NCBI GenBank assembly: GCA_023105745.1
Contig: JALGQZ010000015.1
Coordinates: 23,913,499 to 23,977,498 of the forward strand
Length of the DNA: 64,000 bases
From: Austropuccinia psidii
Taxonomy: Eukaryota > Basidiomycota > Pucciniomycetes > Pucciniales > Sphaerophragmiaceae
Direction: 5' to 3'
Translations under genes and position numbers: made by a program
The notes under the pieces: model-generated
Told to the model about the DNA's origin: nothing
What the model saw: only the letters and a program-made list of their open reading frames with translations
Databases searched by the model: none
Part shown: one piece after another, positions 46,455-57,239 of the stretch
How the letters are laid out: every line of letters starts with the position of its first letter
How positions within the stretch are numbered: position 1 is the first letter of the stretch

Positions 46455-47735
46455 AATGAGAATCAATTTCCCACACCAATTTGGGTGGAAGACTTAATTG
46501 TAGGAGTTTTTCTTAAATAGAGATCCATACAGTATATATACTTTGTATATACTCAAAAGAGAAGTAAAAGGAATATGACTTTATTTCCTTTTGGATACGT
46601 ACTATTATTGAACTTGTCAATAATAATAATAATAATTATACTCAATTTTCTAACACTAACTGGGGTGAAAACTGAATCATAAGAGTTTCTCTTACAATCC
46701 AAACAATGAATACTTTGTATATATTGAAAAACAGTAAAATTATTAAGATTTATTCATTTTGTCTAAGTATTATTATTTAGATTATCTATAAAAACAAAGG
46801 TCAGTTTTCCTCACCAATTTGGTTGAAGAACTGAATTATAGGAGTTTTCTTCCAGAAAAAATGCAAAAAATATATTTCTTTTATATATTAATAAAATTTA
46901 AGTAAAATTAATATGACTATCTTTGATTTGAATAAGTATTATGATTGAAATTATCAATATAACGATTATGATGAGTTTTCCATACCAAATTAGGTGAGAA
47001 AATGATTTTTGGAATTTTTCTTAGGGAAATATCAAAACAATATATACCTTGTATATCTTATTAAAAAGCTTCCAGTAAAACAAATATGATTATATTTCAT
47101 TTGGAATTGGTATAATTATTGAAACTATCAATACTCATTATGATAATCAATTTTTCAAGCCAACTTGGATAAAAAATTATAAGGGTCTTTCTTAAAAAAA
47201 ATTCTAACAATATATAATCTGTACATATTGTTATGGAAAAAATATATAATTATGTATCTTTTTGAATGAAGTATTATGATTAAAACTATCAATAATAATG
47301 ATAAGAATCAGTTTTCACGCCAATTTGGGTGAAAAGATGAATTATGAAGGTCCTTCTTAGAGAAAAAACAAAGAATATATACTCTGTATATTATTATGAA
47401 ATAAATGAATATATATAATTATATTCTATAATTTTCATTGAAACTATCAATAATAAGGATCATACTCTATTTTCACGCCAATTTGGCTGAGTGTATGAGT
47501 TACCAAAGTTTTTATTAAATAAAAACTCAAAGAATATATACTCTGTATATATCATCATCAAAAAAGGAAGGTATATGATTCTATATGTCTAGAAGATTTA
47601 AGTCTTCTTTAAACTGGAGATAATAGTCACTATAATCAATTTTGACGCCAATTTGGGTGAAAAAATGAGTTATAAGGGTTTTTCTTGCAGAAAAGTGCAA
47701 ATAATATATACTTTGTATATATAATGAAAAAAGAT
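46455..47735. repeat. About eight tandem copies of a ~167-bp repeat in the leader of element G
   Basis: A unit with a TTTTCACGCCAATTTGGGTG-like start, then GAGTTATAAGGGTTTTTCTT, then ATATATACTTTGTATATA, and a tail ending in TATCAATAATAATGAT recurs at about 46468, 46646, 46804, 46973, 47147, 47308, 47465 and 47636. Spacing is 157-178 bp, mean about 167. Copies differ at many positions but keep order and orientation without spacers. Located between gag and the 5' LTR, where elements A and E have only about 600 bp. Confidence 0.8.
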
Positions 47736-48083
47736 CAATAAAAAATATGACCCTTTTTTTAAAGAAAAAAAAGAAAAGTATTGAAATATTATTAAATATT
47801 TAGAATTATGAATAATTTCTCATCTTTCTAAAAGATTATTTATACAGTTTTTTACTTTATTTTAATTTTATTATTATTTTTCAATTTTTGGAGTAAAAAA
47901 GTTAAGTATAGAGAAAAGGAACTAAATTGATCCCCTTCAGGGCTTCTGATGGTTCAATAAAGGCTTAAATAAGCACTAGAAAGAACTTAAAACCTCTAAT
48001 AGGAATATTGCTGAGAAGAAATAAGTGAAAATATACTAAAAACCCATCTGAAAGAGGGAAAAAAGCAGGTGTAGCCTGCAAAA
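47736..48083 (-). other. Leader end and primer binding site of element G
   Basis: AT-rich, no gene. On the minus strand directly inside the LTR is TTTTGCAGGCTACACC (48068-48083), at the position of the primer site but different from the TTTTGGGGGC core of the other elements. Confidence 0.4.
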
Positions 48084-49513
48084 TGTCAGGATGACTCTAT
48101 GATATAGCTTTACAATGATAAAAAAATCTATAACTCTGAGTGTGAAACAAAATTCATCATGATAATGAGGTGATGAGATGATTACTTGATGATTTAATAA
48201 GGGTTTTGGGGATTTACTAATGCCTATTGATGATGGTGAGTTCTACTGAGAGCCCTGAGTGCAGTGTTTATATGTTGTTTTACAATGATAAACCCTACAA
48301 TTATTAATATTCCAATAATAAAATTTTTTATTCTAAGAGTACCACTTCTATATATGGAGCTATACCACATACAAAGAGGATGATTGGTTAGCTTGTTGGT
48401 GAGGAAAAGCCTCCTTTTATCTTCTTCTGGGCTAGTTGGAGGTTCCTTACCTCTGCATACAACCACAGAAAGAAATTTTTTACTACTTTGGGCTGGTTTG
48501 TTGTTCCATATACTAAAGGCAGACTGGTACTGAGTTGGAATGTGGTTCTAGAACCACAAGTTGTCATTTTTACCCCATACAGGGTAGATACCTTCACCAA
48601 TGGCGCTTATGGGTGTATTATGCTGATTCTGACTCGTCAGAAGCTGTACTTATCATTCCCATCTGAATCTTTTTTGTCAAGTTATGAGAAATTAAAGAAC
48701 AAAAAGCATTCAATTCAACTTATAAGCTTTTAATCCAATTATATGGAAATTTTTCACACAGTAAGATCCCATACTGGCCAGTGTGGGATTAGAATCTTGA
48801 AACCTGAATATATTTCTCAATTTGTAAGATACAGAGCTCAAAAGTGTCTCATTTTGTAGCCCTTTATGATTTCTACACATTTTTTACTCATTTTGCATAG
48901 CTACCATTAAATATGGCAAAGCTATACCAACTTTAAATCCCATTATACATTTTGTGGATTTGTTGGGAAACCCATATTGAGCTTGCTTGCTCCATAACAT
49001 TTTTTCTATAAGATTTATGAGTAGATGGATGGCACAAACAGAGAGCCTTGATTTTTCTGTTTCCAAAACCCTTCACTTCAGGTATCTCACACTAAAACTT
49101 TAGAGTTTAGATGGGAGCAAATATTTTATTCACCCTTATTTCGCTTTTTTTGGCCATAACTTCTATAATTTTGATGCTACCTTCTTTTGGATAGTACCAC
49201 TGGATATCACTGACTGAGAGCTTCAATTATAACACCCATTTCTTGGCCCTCAGCCACTTTCTCTTGATGTTAGATGAGAGGTGAAAAGTAAGGTTTATGC
49301 TCTGAAACTGCTTGGAACAGGAATAAGTTTGTCATTATTTGTCAAATGGCTATGGGAGTTGTATAGTTTGAAAGGGGTTACTTTCTTCCTTCTTGTGATA
49401 CCTTTTGGGTTTTTTTTGATCAGCTCCATGTTTTCCTAGTATTTTTCTCTACCCTTGGTTTATGGTGTTCTGGCTGTCATTCTTGTGCTTTGGTTTGCAG
49501 TAACAGGCTGACA
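48084..49513 (-). repeat. 5' LTR of element G (1430 bp)
   Basis: Begins TGTCAGGATGACTC and ends CAGGCTGACA on the plus strand. Partner of 30968-32396. Flanked on the right by actga. Confidence 0.88.
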
Positions 49514-50413
49514 ACTGAAGAAACATTTTTTCCTTAGCATGAAAATGAGCTTCTCCCTTTGTGTAACAGGAACAAGAGGTTTCACATGTGCTTATAATTA
49601 TTAATTTGGCCACAATGAGCAAGTAAAGTTCCAAACCATCAAAAATCCTCACTCAGAAACAAAAAACCAGAAGAATTTTGCATCAAGTGGGAATCATGAA
49701 GGTTGAAGAATAAAAAAAGATTCAAGTGGAAACCAAAAATCAAGCCCAAAGTAGCTCAAAAATCAAGATAAGCCCTTGGATCAAGCCATGAGGACCTTTC
49801 AGGACTTAAACTGTAGTACTTGTATAGATAATATGAAAGGGTTACACACTTAGTTGTAGGAGCTGTATGACCTTGAATTATATTTTGTATGGAAGAAAGG
49901 AGAGAGAATAATTTCAAAGACCCAATATTTCAGGATACTGAAAAATTCTTTTCAAAAAAAAATAATGAATGAACAAACTACCTAATTGAAGATGGATCAC
50001 CAAATTTTAGCAGAAAAATATGGATCAGTTACAAAGAGGGTGAGCAAGGTCAATGAGCCAATGCTTCAAGACCTTAACTCAGCTTTGGAAAGACAACCCT
50101 TGTCAAAAGATCCGGATGAAACATCCATATCACCAAACCCACCCATATTTCAAGAAACCTTAAAGCCCACCCATGAAAGACTGCAAACAGTCACGTTTGG
50201 CCCACCAGGATGGTTTTCAAATGAGGAAATCAATTTACTCAAAAATTTAATTACCTTAAGGAAAAAATAAATAGATTTTTGTGAATAGGAAAGAGGATTA
50301 CTCAAACACTTATATGGAAAGCCTTACAAGATATCTGCGAGTCTTAGAGGTATTTTTATAACCAAAAGACCACAAATAATAAAAGAAAAATTGATAAAAT
50401 GATAAATAAAATA
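49514..50413. other. Unassigned sequence with one 94-codon frame (49986-50270)
   Basis: The only frame of note is 49986-50270 on the plus strand, 94 codons, ATG start, hydrophilic, with a C-terminal segment FGPPGWFSNEEINLL. I do not recognise it. It could be a fragment of a host or transposon gene or chance. The remaining sequence is featureless AT-rich DNA. Confidence 0.3.
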
Positions 50414-50961
50414 AATTTAGGGTGTTGGTAAACACACGTAAGCCCTTATGTGTTTTTACTGAAAATGTTAAGGCCAAAAATGACAATAACAATGCCATTT
50501 ATGGAACTTTTAAGGCTATAAATGCCATCTATGGAATTGGTAAGGCTATAAATGACATTAATAATGCCATAAATGGCATTAATGGCCTTAAAAATGCCAT
50601 TCATGGCATTGTTAATGTCATTTATAGCCTTAAAATTTCCATAAATGGCATTGTTAATGTCATTTGTGGCCTTAACAATGCCATAAATGGCATTAATGGC
50701 CTTCAAAATACCATAAATGGCATTAACAATTCCATTGATGGAATTAATAATGCCCTTTATCGCATTTATAATGCCATTAATTGCCTTAAAAATGCCATAA
50801 ATAGCCATATTTCATTTAAAAACCACCCCTTATGTCTTTTTAACATACAATTACGTGTTTTTACCAATTGATGGCAAAAACACGTAAGTTTTTAGTAAAA
50901 ACATGTAAGGGCTTACATGTTTTTACTAAAAGCTTAAGTGGGTTTACCAACACCCTAAATT
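50414..50961. mobile_element. Inverted-repeat (foldback/MITE-like) element with palindromic core
   Basis: 548 bp bounded by perfect 20-bp inverted repeats AATTTAGGGTGTTGGTAAAC. Weaker inverted similarity continues inward (CACGTAAGCCCTTATGTGTTT and relatives, the right arm having several copies of it). The core at 50484-50812 is a palindromic minisatellite. It encodes no transposase, and target duplication is unclear (AATT could be either part of the repeat or the duplication). Likely a non-autonomous DNA element. Confidence 0.65.
50484..50812. repeat. Palindromic 18-bp minisatellite
   Basis: Variants of AATGCCATAAATGGCATT repeated about 18 times. Each unit is close to its own reverse complement, and the period is a multiple of three, so long open frames appear on both strands (NAINGI-like repeats). 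These are by-products, not genes. Confidence 0.75.
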
Positions 50962-51668
50962 GCTTAATGTTGTTAATAAAAAAATCAAAATCAAGATATA
51001 AAGTTCATATAAGAAATCAAAATTTTCATTGTAGCTTAAAATAAAAATCACTTGGAAATTTAAAGTTGTGAAAACACATTTTTACTTGAAAAAATTGAGT
51101 AAAAATAAATTTTCAACAAAATTACTAAAATTAAAGTATTTTTGGAAAAAATTTATATAAAACTTATATATCTTTTTATACAAAAAAAACATATGAAATT
51201 TATTTCACCATTGCAATCCTCATAAAAAATAAGGTGGGTTCACCTCTGGGTAAAATTTCTGCCACTCAACTTTACATAAGCTCAAATTGAGTTTTTAGTA
51301 CTTTCTGTACAAAGGTTTAAATTCCTCAAAACCTTAATTTAATTCACATCAAATGTTGTGTTAACCATCAAGTTTGGTGTTAAAATTGAAGTGTTTTGTG
51401 TAGTTTAGAGACTATGAGGAATTGAAGTATTTTCAATTGAAATGTCAAAATGTGGGCATGTATTACATAAGTGAACTGTAATCTACATATGAGGTATCAA
51501 TTATTACATCTGTGTACTTGAGAAAATCAATTGAATTAAATATGTAAATTATAATTATAATACCTGATGAGGAATTAAAGAAAAAATAAATTGGAAAGAT
51601 TCATTCTGGGGGGGAAAGGAATCTTGGCTCCAAGGTGGAGCAAGGCCCCCAAATTCCTTGCTGAAAGG
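50962..51668. other. AT-rich sequence without recognised features
   Basis: No gene or repeat recognised. A short stretch AAGGCCCCCAAATT near 51642 is the reverse complement of the primer-site core used by the Gypsy elements here, but no LTR boundary could be confirmed next to it. Confidence 0.3.
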
Positions 51669-52428
51669 TGTGAGATGTCAAAATCCATGCAAACCATCAT
51701 CACTTTTGGCCTGGAATTGAGTCACAGGGTCTGTGTCTCAATTGATGATGAGGTTTTGATACCAACCAGGGAAGTTTTAACTGTTGCCAAGAGGGTAAAA
51801 CTACCCTTAAGATAAAACAATCATTGTAAGAACAGTCTTAACTGGTTTTGATGTCTCTTACACAAATTCTGAAGTGTTTTGAGGGCTTAAAACCAGGTAT
51901 TACTATAGCAATGGCTGATTTAAGGGTCCAAGATGGCTAAGACCAGACATTTCTTTTGTCTAAACAAGGGTTCAAACATGACATAATTGTCTTTTCTGTT
52001 ATCATAGTGTTTTACCTGACTGAAAAAAGCAGATTTTACCTTTGGAGTAGAAAATTGATGGCTATAAAAGAATGTCTTCTTTGCTCCACTTTTCTCTTCA
52101 TGTTAGAATTCTTTTCTTTTACAATTAGTTTGAACACTGCTAAACCAATCAATAAAGTATTCTAAACACCCTTGTTAAAGCATTTCAAACATTTTAAAAA
52201 TATGAAAATATCTCTTGTACAGTATTATCTGATAATGATTTGTTTTTGATAAAACAATAAATCTTTATAATATATTTTTATACTTATATAGTTAAAAACA
52301 ATCAATTTGGTGTGTTTTCTTTTAAAAGCTTAATTCTTCACATTTTCATGATATCTTGACCTCATAAAGATTTTGAGGACAGGAAAATTACTTGATTTTT
52401 AATAAAAGCTTCATATCCACACCTTAAA
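51669..52428 (+). repeat. 5' LTR of element I (start uncertain)
   Basis: The right end (CACACCTTAAA followed by TTTGGGGGCCCAGCC) corresponds to the LTR end and primer site of element B. The left end is a guess at TGTGAGATG (51669). No second copy is in the window. A TATA-like TATAAAA occurs at 52063. Confidence 0.4.
52063..52069 (+). promoter_or_regulatory. Putative TATA box in LTR of element I
   Basis: GGCTATAAAAGAATG followed by a pyrimidine-rich stretch, about 365 bp before the LTR end. Confidence 0.35.
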
Positions 52429-52644
52429 TTTGGGGGCCCAGCCATGATATTTTACCAGATAATGTTTTACCTTTTTGAATCTTTTCTTACATTGAGAAAT
52501 ATAAAAATCCATAAAAAATAGTCATAATTCCAAAAATTTAATAAAAAAAAACTTTTTCATATTATAATTGAGGCTTATTTTTTCATTTTCTCTTTTGAAA
52601 AACCTCTTTTTTACTTAATTAATTGCTTTTTTCATTAATTGTAG
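52429..52644 (+). other. Primer site and leader of element I
   Basis: TTTGGGGGCCCAGCCATG directly follows the LTR (primer site). The rest is AT-rich with an acceptor-like TTAATTGTAG ending at 52644 before the leader exon, which starts with TG as in the other elements. Confidence 0.45.
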
Positions 52645-53318
52645 TGTCTGACAATGTGGTACAACAAGAAAACATCGAGAATTCATCAACAGTAACTAGA
52701 ATTATCCCTGAAACTACTGAAAATTCTGAGAATAATAGTACTGTTATTACAGCTCATAACAATCAACCAGAACCAATTTACTCAAAATTAATCAATTTTG
52801 ACATTAGTAATACTCCCCCAAAAGCTAAGAATTTGGACAATAGTAAGTTTTTGATGTGAAATTACTATTTTAAAATTTTTGAATCATAATAATGCCTTCA
52901 ACCAGATCAGGAGCCCAGTATAATCCCTCAAGCGAATCCCAGAAAGTTTATAGATGTGATTATGGCAGAGGTCAATCAGTTAGAGAAGGACAAGGGCCAG
53001 TGAATGAATCCCAAACTGATAAATTATGCCATTCTGATGCTGATAATACTGTTTTACCTTCAAAAGTAGCTGAAGCCAACACAAAAAGACTCAGAGGACA
53101 TATAAAAAGCCATCCAGAAGCCCTACAGCAATTCATTTCAGCATAAAGAGTAACAGGTCCTTGCAGATCTGTGGAAAAACTGCATGAAATCTTACCTGAC
53201 TAAGAAAAAATTTCTGGGCCATCCCAGCACTTGCAGCTTACTCAATGGATGGCATCCATTGATGGAAATAAAAACAATGATGCTTTTAGCAGCAGAATGG
53301 AGGGAAAAAACCCCTCCA
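52645..53318 (+). pseudogene. gag: Leader exon, gag N-terminus and ORF-beta start of element I
   Basis: The leader exon 52645-52842 (198 bp) is open and rich in Ser, Thr and Asn. A donor GTAAGT (52843) and acceptor CAACCAG (ending 52905) define a 63-bp phase-1 intron that contains the gag ATG at 52892, the same arrangement as in A, E, B and C. Gag from 52892 starts MPSTRSGAQYN, like MTPTRSGSNYS in element C, and is open to 53146. ORF-beta similarity (KKFLGHPS, LLNGWHPLM) appears at 53180-53290 in the +1 frame. Both frames have stops. Interrupted by solo LTR J. Confidence 0.55.
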
Positions 53319-54755
53319 TGTCAGCCTATGACTCAAAGCCAGAGCACAAGCATGACAGCCAAATACCATAAAACAATGGTATAGCCAAGATACCATCAAA
53401 ACATGGAGCTGAGCCAAATCAGCTAAAAATGTCTCAAAGGAAAGGGGAAACTCACCCCTTTCCCAATATACAACTCCCATCACCATAGGACAAGGAAAAA
53501 CAAAGTTATTCCTGCTCAAAGTTGTTGCTGAGCATAAACCTTAATTTTCACCTCTCATCTGAGATACAGGGTAAGAGGTCTGACCACATCATATGGGTAT
53601 TCAAAATGAAGCTCTAAGTCAGAGCTACTCAATGGTACCAGCCAAACTGAGCTAGCATCAGTATTACAGGAGTTATGGCCAAATTCAGGCCAAATAAGGG
53701 TGAATAAAATATTCACCTCTCATCTAACTTCTACACTTTTAGTGGGAAATAACTAAAGTGGGGTCTTTTTAGAAAGGGAAAAATCAGGGATATCTTATGG
53801 TACCATTAATTTCCCCATATCTCATCCAGAAGAAAAGTTATAAGGTAAACAAGCCCAATACAGCTTTTTGCCTAAAACACACATATGTACAAAAATCTTG
53901 TACATGGGATAACTTTGCCATATTGAATTATAGCCATATCAAATGAGGAACCATTGTGTAAACCACACACAGGGCCACACACCAAACCAATTTTGAGGTT
54001 GATATCTGAAAAAATTACAATATTATGGCTGTTTTAAGATCAAAATCCCACAGTTTGGCCAATAGAGCCTTATCCTGAGATAATATCCCATAACCATGCT
54101 TATGAGGTGTCAAACGGATGAAGAAGCTTGTTTTTACTTTAATACCTCATAGTTAATTCAATATTGGGGTCCTGTACAGGTTCTGTACAGCATTCTACAT
54201 GTCATACATGTCAGAATCAAGCTGTGTGGTCCCCACATGAAAATGTTCACCCTGTATTGGTGAAAACTGCCCAGATGTGGTTTCAAAGCCACATCTGGGC
54301 CAAATAAAGTCTATACAGGCCTTTTTCAAACCACAAGCCTGTCCTTGAGAGTGAAAAATCTTCACTTGCTCTACATGAAAAGGTCTAGCAGCATTTTCAC
54401 CCCATTTCCAGATAAAAGGAGGCCTTTTCTCTTCCTGAAAAGGAATCCCCATCCTTCTCTTGAATTCCTACATAGTACAACTGTCAAAAACAGTTATACC
54501 CTTGGAAAATAACCATGTTATACTTTGAACTTATGTATTTTAGCTCTTATTATAGTAACCCAACTGGTAAGACTGCACCCAGGGCTTTCAGCAGTGCCCA
54601 CCACCACTATACTATTATAGTAAAGCCCTTAATATCTTAATTTCAACCATTTATTATCATTATCAAAAACCTTTTATATCATTTTCACCGTGTCACAGTC
54701 ATAGTTAAAGTTTGGAAATACCATTATAAACCTTTATCATAGACTCAGCCTGACA
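53319..54755 (+). repeat. Solo LTR J (A-type, 1437 bp) inserted in element I
   Basis: Begins TGTCAGCCTATGACTC and ends ACTCAGCCTGACA, with a perfect duplication ctcca (53314-53318 and 54756-54760). No internal sequence attached. The ORF-beta frame of element I continues across it when it is removed. Confidence 0.93.
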
Positions 54756-54760
54756 CTCCA

Positions 54761-54997
54761 CTACCCAAGCAAGTGCCAAACACAGCCCCAGTAGCCATAA
54801 GCAGCAATTCCAGTTTGAAAAAGAATCCACAAGCTCAGAACAAGGGCAAAGGCAAAGCACCAGCTACAAAATCCTACAGACAGGGCTACAGAATCCCAAA
54901 TATTCAGTGGGATGCCATCAAAAATGTATTTCAGGTGGCCAGAAGAATGATGGTATTACAGAAAAAGAAGGAAGTCAGACTAAAATCTCAGAAATGA
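54761..54997 (+). pseudogene. ORF-beta C-terminal part of element I
   Basis: The 74-codon frame from 54773 ends with a block like GYRIPNIQWDAIKNVFQVARR, matching the C-terminal YRIPK...AMDNVFNMARTLMEF of ORF-beta in B and C, and stops at the homologous place. A Lys/Gly/Pro-rich stretch precedes it, as in element C. The gag frame overlaps it one base out of phase (54907-55299). Confidence 0.6.
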
Positions 54998-56580
54998 TTT
55001 CTGATATTCTCTGTGGCATTCCAAACTTGTACATAGCTTTAAATGACATGAAAAGTCATATTTCTGATGAAAATTCATCAATCTGTAACAATCTTAAAAC
55101 AAATAACTCAAGTCTGAGCCAAATAAATGAGAAGTTTATGTGTTTTGAAAAAAAATTCAGAACAATTAAGACTTCTAATAATGACTTTTCATTTGGAAAT
55201 AAGTTGAATGAACAATCTGCCATTATTAAAGAATTAACAGAAAAATATTCTAAATTCAATATTGATGAAATACTTGAAACAAGGATAAAAAATCCATAAG
55301 TATTATGAAAGAAGGTAATAAGCAAGTCCTTGATGATATTCAAGTTCATTTACTGAAGTAAAGACATATACCATTTCCTTGAAAATGTTTTTTGACACCT
55401 CACAAAAAGAAGTATAAAAATGAACAATTAAGCTGAATCAACTCATTTCTGATAATACTAGACAGACAGAATTATTGCAAGAACTAACACATAAGGAAGA
55501 TATGTATCAAATTGATGTCATAAATTTAATACAAAGCTTCCTAAATGAGCTCAGAAATTCTCAAAGCTGTAGCAACAGTAAAAGGAATGATATGGAAAAG
55601 ATACTGCACACCTTACCAAGAATGTCTACACCTCTGAATCAAAATGACGGTAAAAGAATCTCCAACCCACACTTATTGTATGTAGAAAATTCACAACAAA
55701 AGAATAAATTTTCTACCTCTTTCCATAGCTTTTACCCATCAATGGGCCTACCACTGTTGAAAGAAGAACCAAAGCCTAAGAAATGGTCTCACCTCAGTGG
55801 TCAAGGAGAATATGACCATATGGAACTCACTGGGGGTATTGACATAATTAAAGAAGATTTTTAATTACCAGAAAGATTTGTAACAGCAAGATTTGACACC
55901 TTGTTTACCAGATCAGCCCACAGATGGTATATCAAATTAAAGCCAGCACATAGGAACCAAAGTTGGACTTGGTGGAAAACACAAATCATTAACAAATGGG
56001 CCAATGATGCTTGGAGATTCAAGGTGGAAACAGCCTTTGAATATTCCAAATTTAATGCTGACAAAAATAGAGCTTTACCATGGTTTTCCCAACAGAAAGA
56101 CAGATTAACAGCATTATATCCTGACATGTCAGAATTCATGATTCACATAAAAATTTAAGACAATATGGAGGTGATTTGGAGCATGCTGTTAAAAGCAGGA
56201 CTACTGAACAATCTTCAGTAGAAGATATGATTAATATATCAGAAGAAGTAAACGCCAGAGTCAGAATTGGTTCTAGTAGAGTGAATCTCAAAGCAATAGT
56301 TAATACACCTTAGAAAGATCCTGTGGACAAAATACCAAAGAGAAATCTGATAATATAAAGTATAAATCTGCAGATGCAATCAGAAAGTGCCATATTTGCC
56401 AAAGCACCACACATTTAGCTAATGCATGTCTCAGGAAAGGGAAAATCAATGAAGTTGACATTGAACAAGAACCAGATGTTGAGAAGGATGATATAATTGA
56501 AGATAATTCAGATGATAAATCATCAATATTTGCTGAATCTTCAAAAGATATATAAAATATCAATTTCACATTTGACATCA
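54907..56580 (+). pseudogene. gag: Gag coiled-coil, capsid-like domain and zinc knuckle of element I
   Basis: Pieces in order: 54907-55299 (coiled-coil-like, Asn/Ser/Lys rich), 55475-55864 with PKKWSHLSGQGEYDHMEL, 55865-56158 with SAHRWYIKL and WTWWKTQIINKWANDAWRF, and a CCHC knuckle CHICQSTTHLANAC near 56390, followed by an acidic tail. Stops and frameshifts at about 55300, 55862, 56157 and 56310. Same architecture as Gag of C, clearly decayed. Confidence 0.75.
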
Positions 56581-57131
56581 TGGAATCTTATTCCCACTTG
56601 CCACAATTGAGAAATGGTCAACTTGATTTGTCAATAGTTCAAGAAGCACAATTTATTAAAACCAAACCAAACAGAGGGAAAGGTTATACAGCTGTTAATT
56701 CCTGTATAACAGAAGTGGTACTTAATAATGAATCCACTAAAATTTTACTTGACCCAGGAGCCTTCTGTTCTTTTGTTGGCAAGTCTTTTTTTAAGACTTG
56801 TGTACCAAATTTTGAAGATCAATTGTTTCCAATTAATGGCATAAAATTCAATAGTGCAAGTAATCCCATGAAAGAATTGGACATATCTGAAACTACTGTC
56901 ACATTTCCACATATAAATGGAAATCTAAGACTAATTTCTGAATTTTTTATTATGGAAAACTGCTCTAGTAATCATTCTATATTGGGAAATGATTACTTAA
57001 TCGTATATGGCATAGATTTACATACAAATACAGAAATATACCTTACTATTGGGGACAATAAGCATCAAAAATTTGCCTTTTTGCCATTTAATAGGCAAAT
57101 TACAGTAAGTCAAGTATCACCAGTTAACTGA
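56580..57131 (+). pseudogene. pol: Protease of element I
   Basis: 183 codons covering NRGKGYTAVNSCITEVVLNN, the active-site region LLDPGAFCSFVG, and the NHSILGNDYLIVYGIDL block. The conserved DS/TG triad reads DPG, so the Ser/Thr is replaced by Pro, which should inactivate the enzyme. A stop follows at the junction with RT. Confidence 0.75.
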
Positions 57132-57239
57132 GAGTTAGAAAAATTGAAATCTGAACAGTTAAATGAAGATAAAATCAGTCTACATCTCACTTAGAAACAA
57201 GGAAGTGAACTTTCTGCCCTTTTATATGCCCACAAAGTA

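Larger units (their letters stand above)
30968..49513 (-). mobile_element. Element G: old Gag-only LTR retrotransposon, interrupted by H and B
   Basis: Minus strand. The LTRs 30968-32396 and 48084-49513 are the same length within one base but clearly diverged (roughly 80-85% by eye). The flanking five bases are gctga and actga, a target duplication with one mismatch. After removing solo LTR H (with B inside it), the internal part is only about 3.6 kb and holds gag sequence that ends close to the polypurine tract. No protease, RT, RNase H or integrase is visible. The leader contains about eight copies of a ~167-bp repeat. It looks like a non-autonomous derivative of the A/E family. Confidence 0.7.

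Noticed and set aside
46455..47735. Possible CRISPR-like array
   Set aside because: The units are contiguous, diverged tandem repeats of about 167 bp without unique spacers, in a eukaryotic retrotransposon leader.
50414..50425. TTTAGGG at the foldback ends as telomeric repeat
   Set aside because: Single occurrence at each end within a longer 20-bp inverted repeat; no tandem array.
50422..50871. 149-codon ORF, and a 120-codon ORF on the opposite strand (50446-50808)
   Set aside because: Both are by-products of a palindromic 18-bp repeat whose period is a multiple of three; translation gives monotonous NAINGI-like units.
51591..51815. 74-codon ORF as a host gene
   Set aside because: No motif, overlaps the uncertain start of the element I LTR, and has no homologous copy here to test it.
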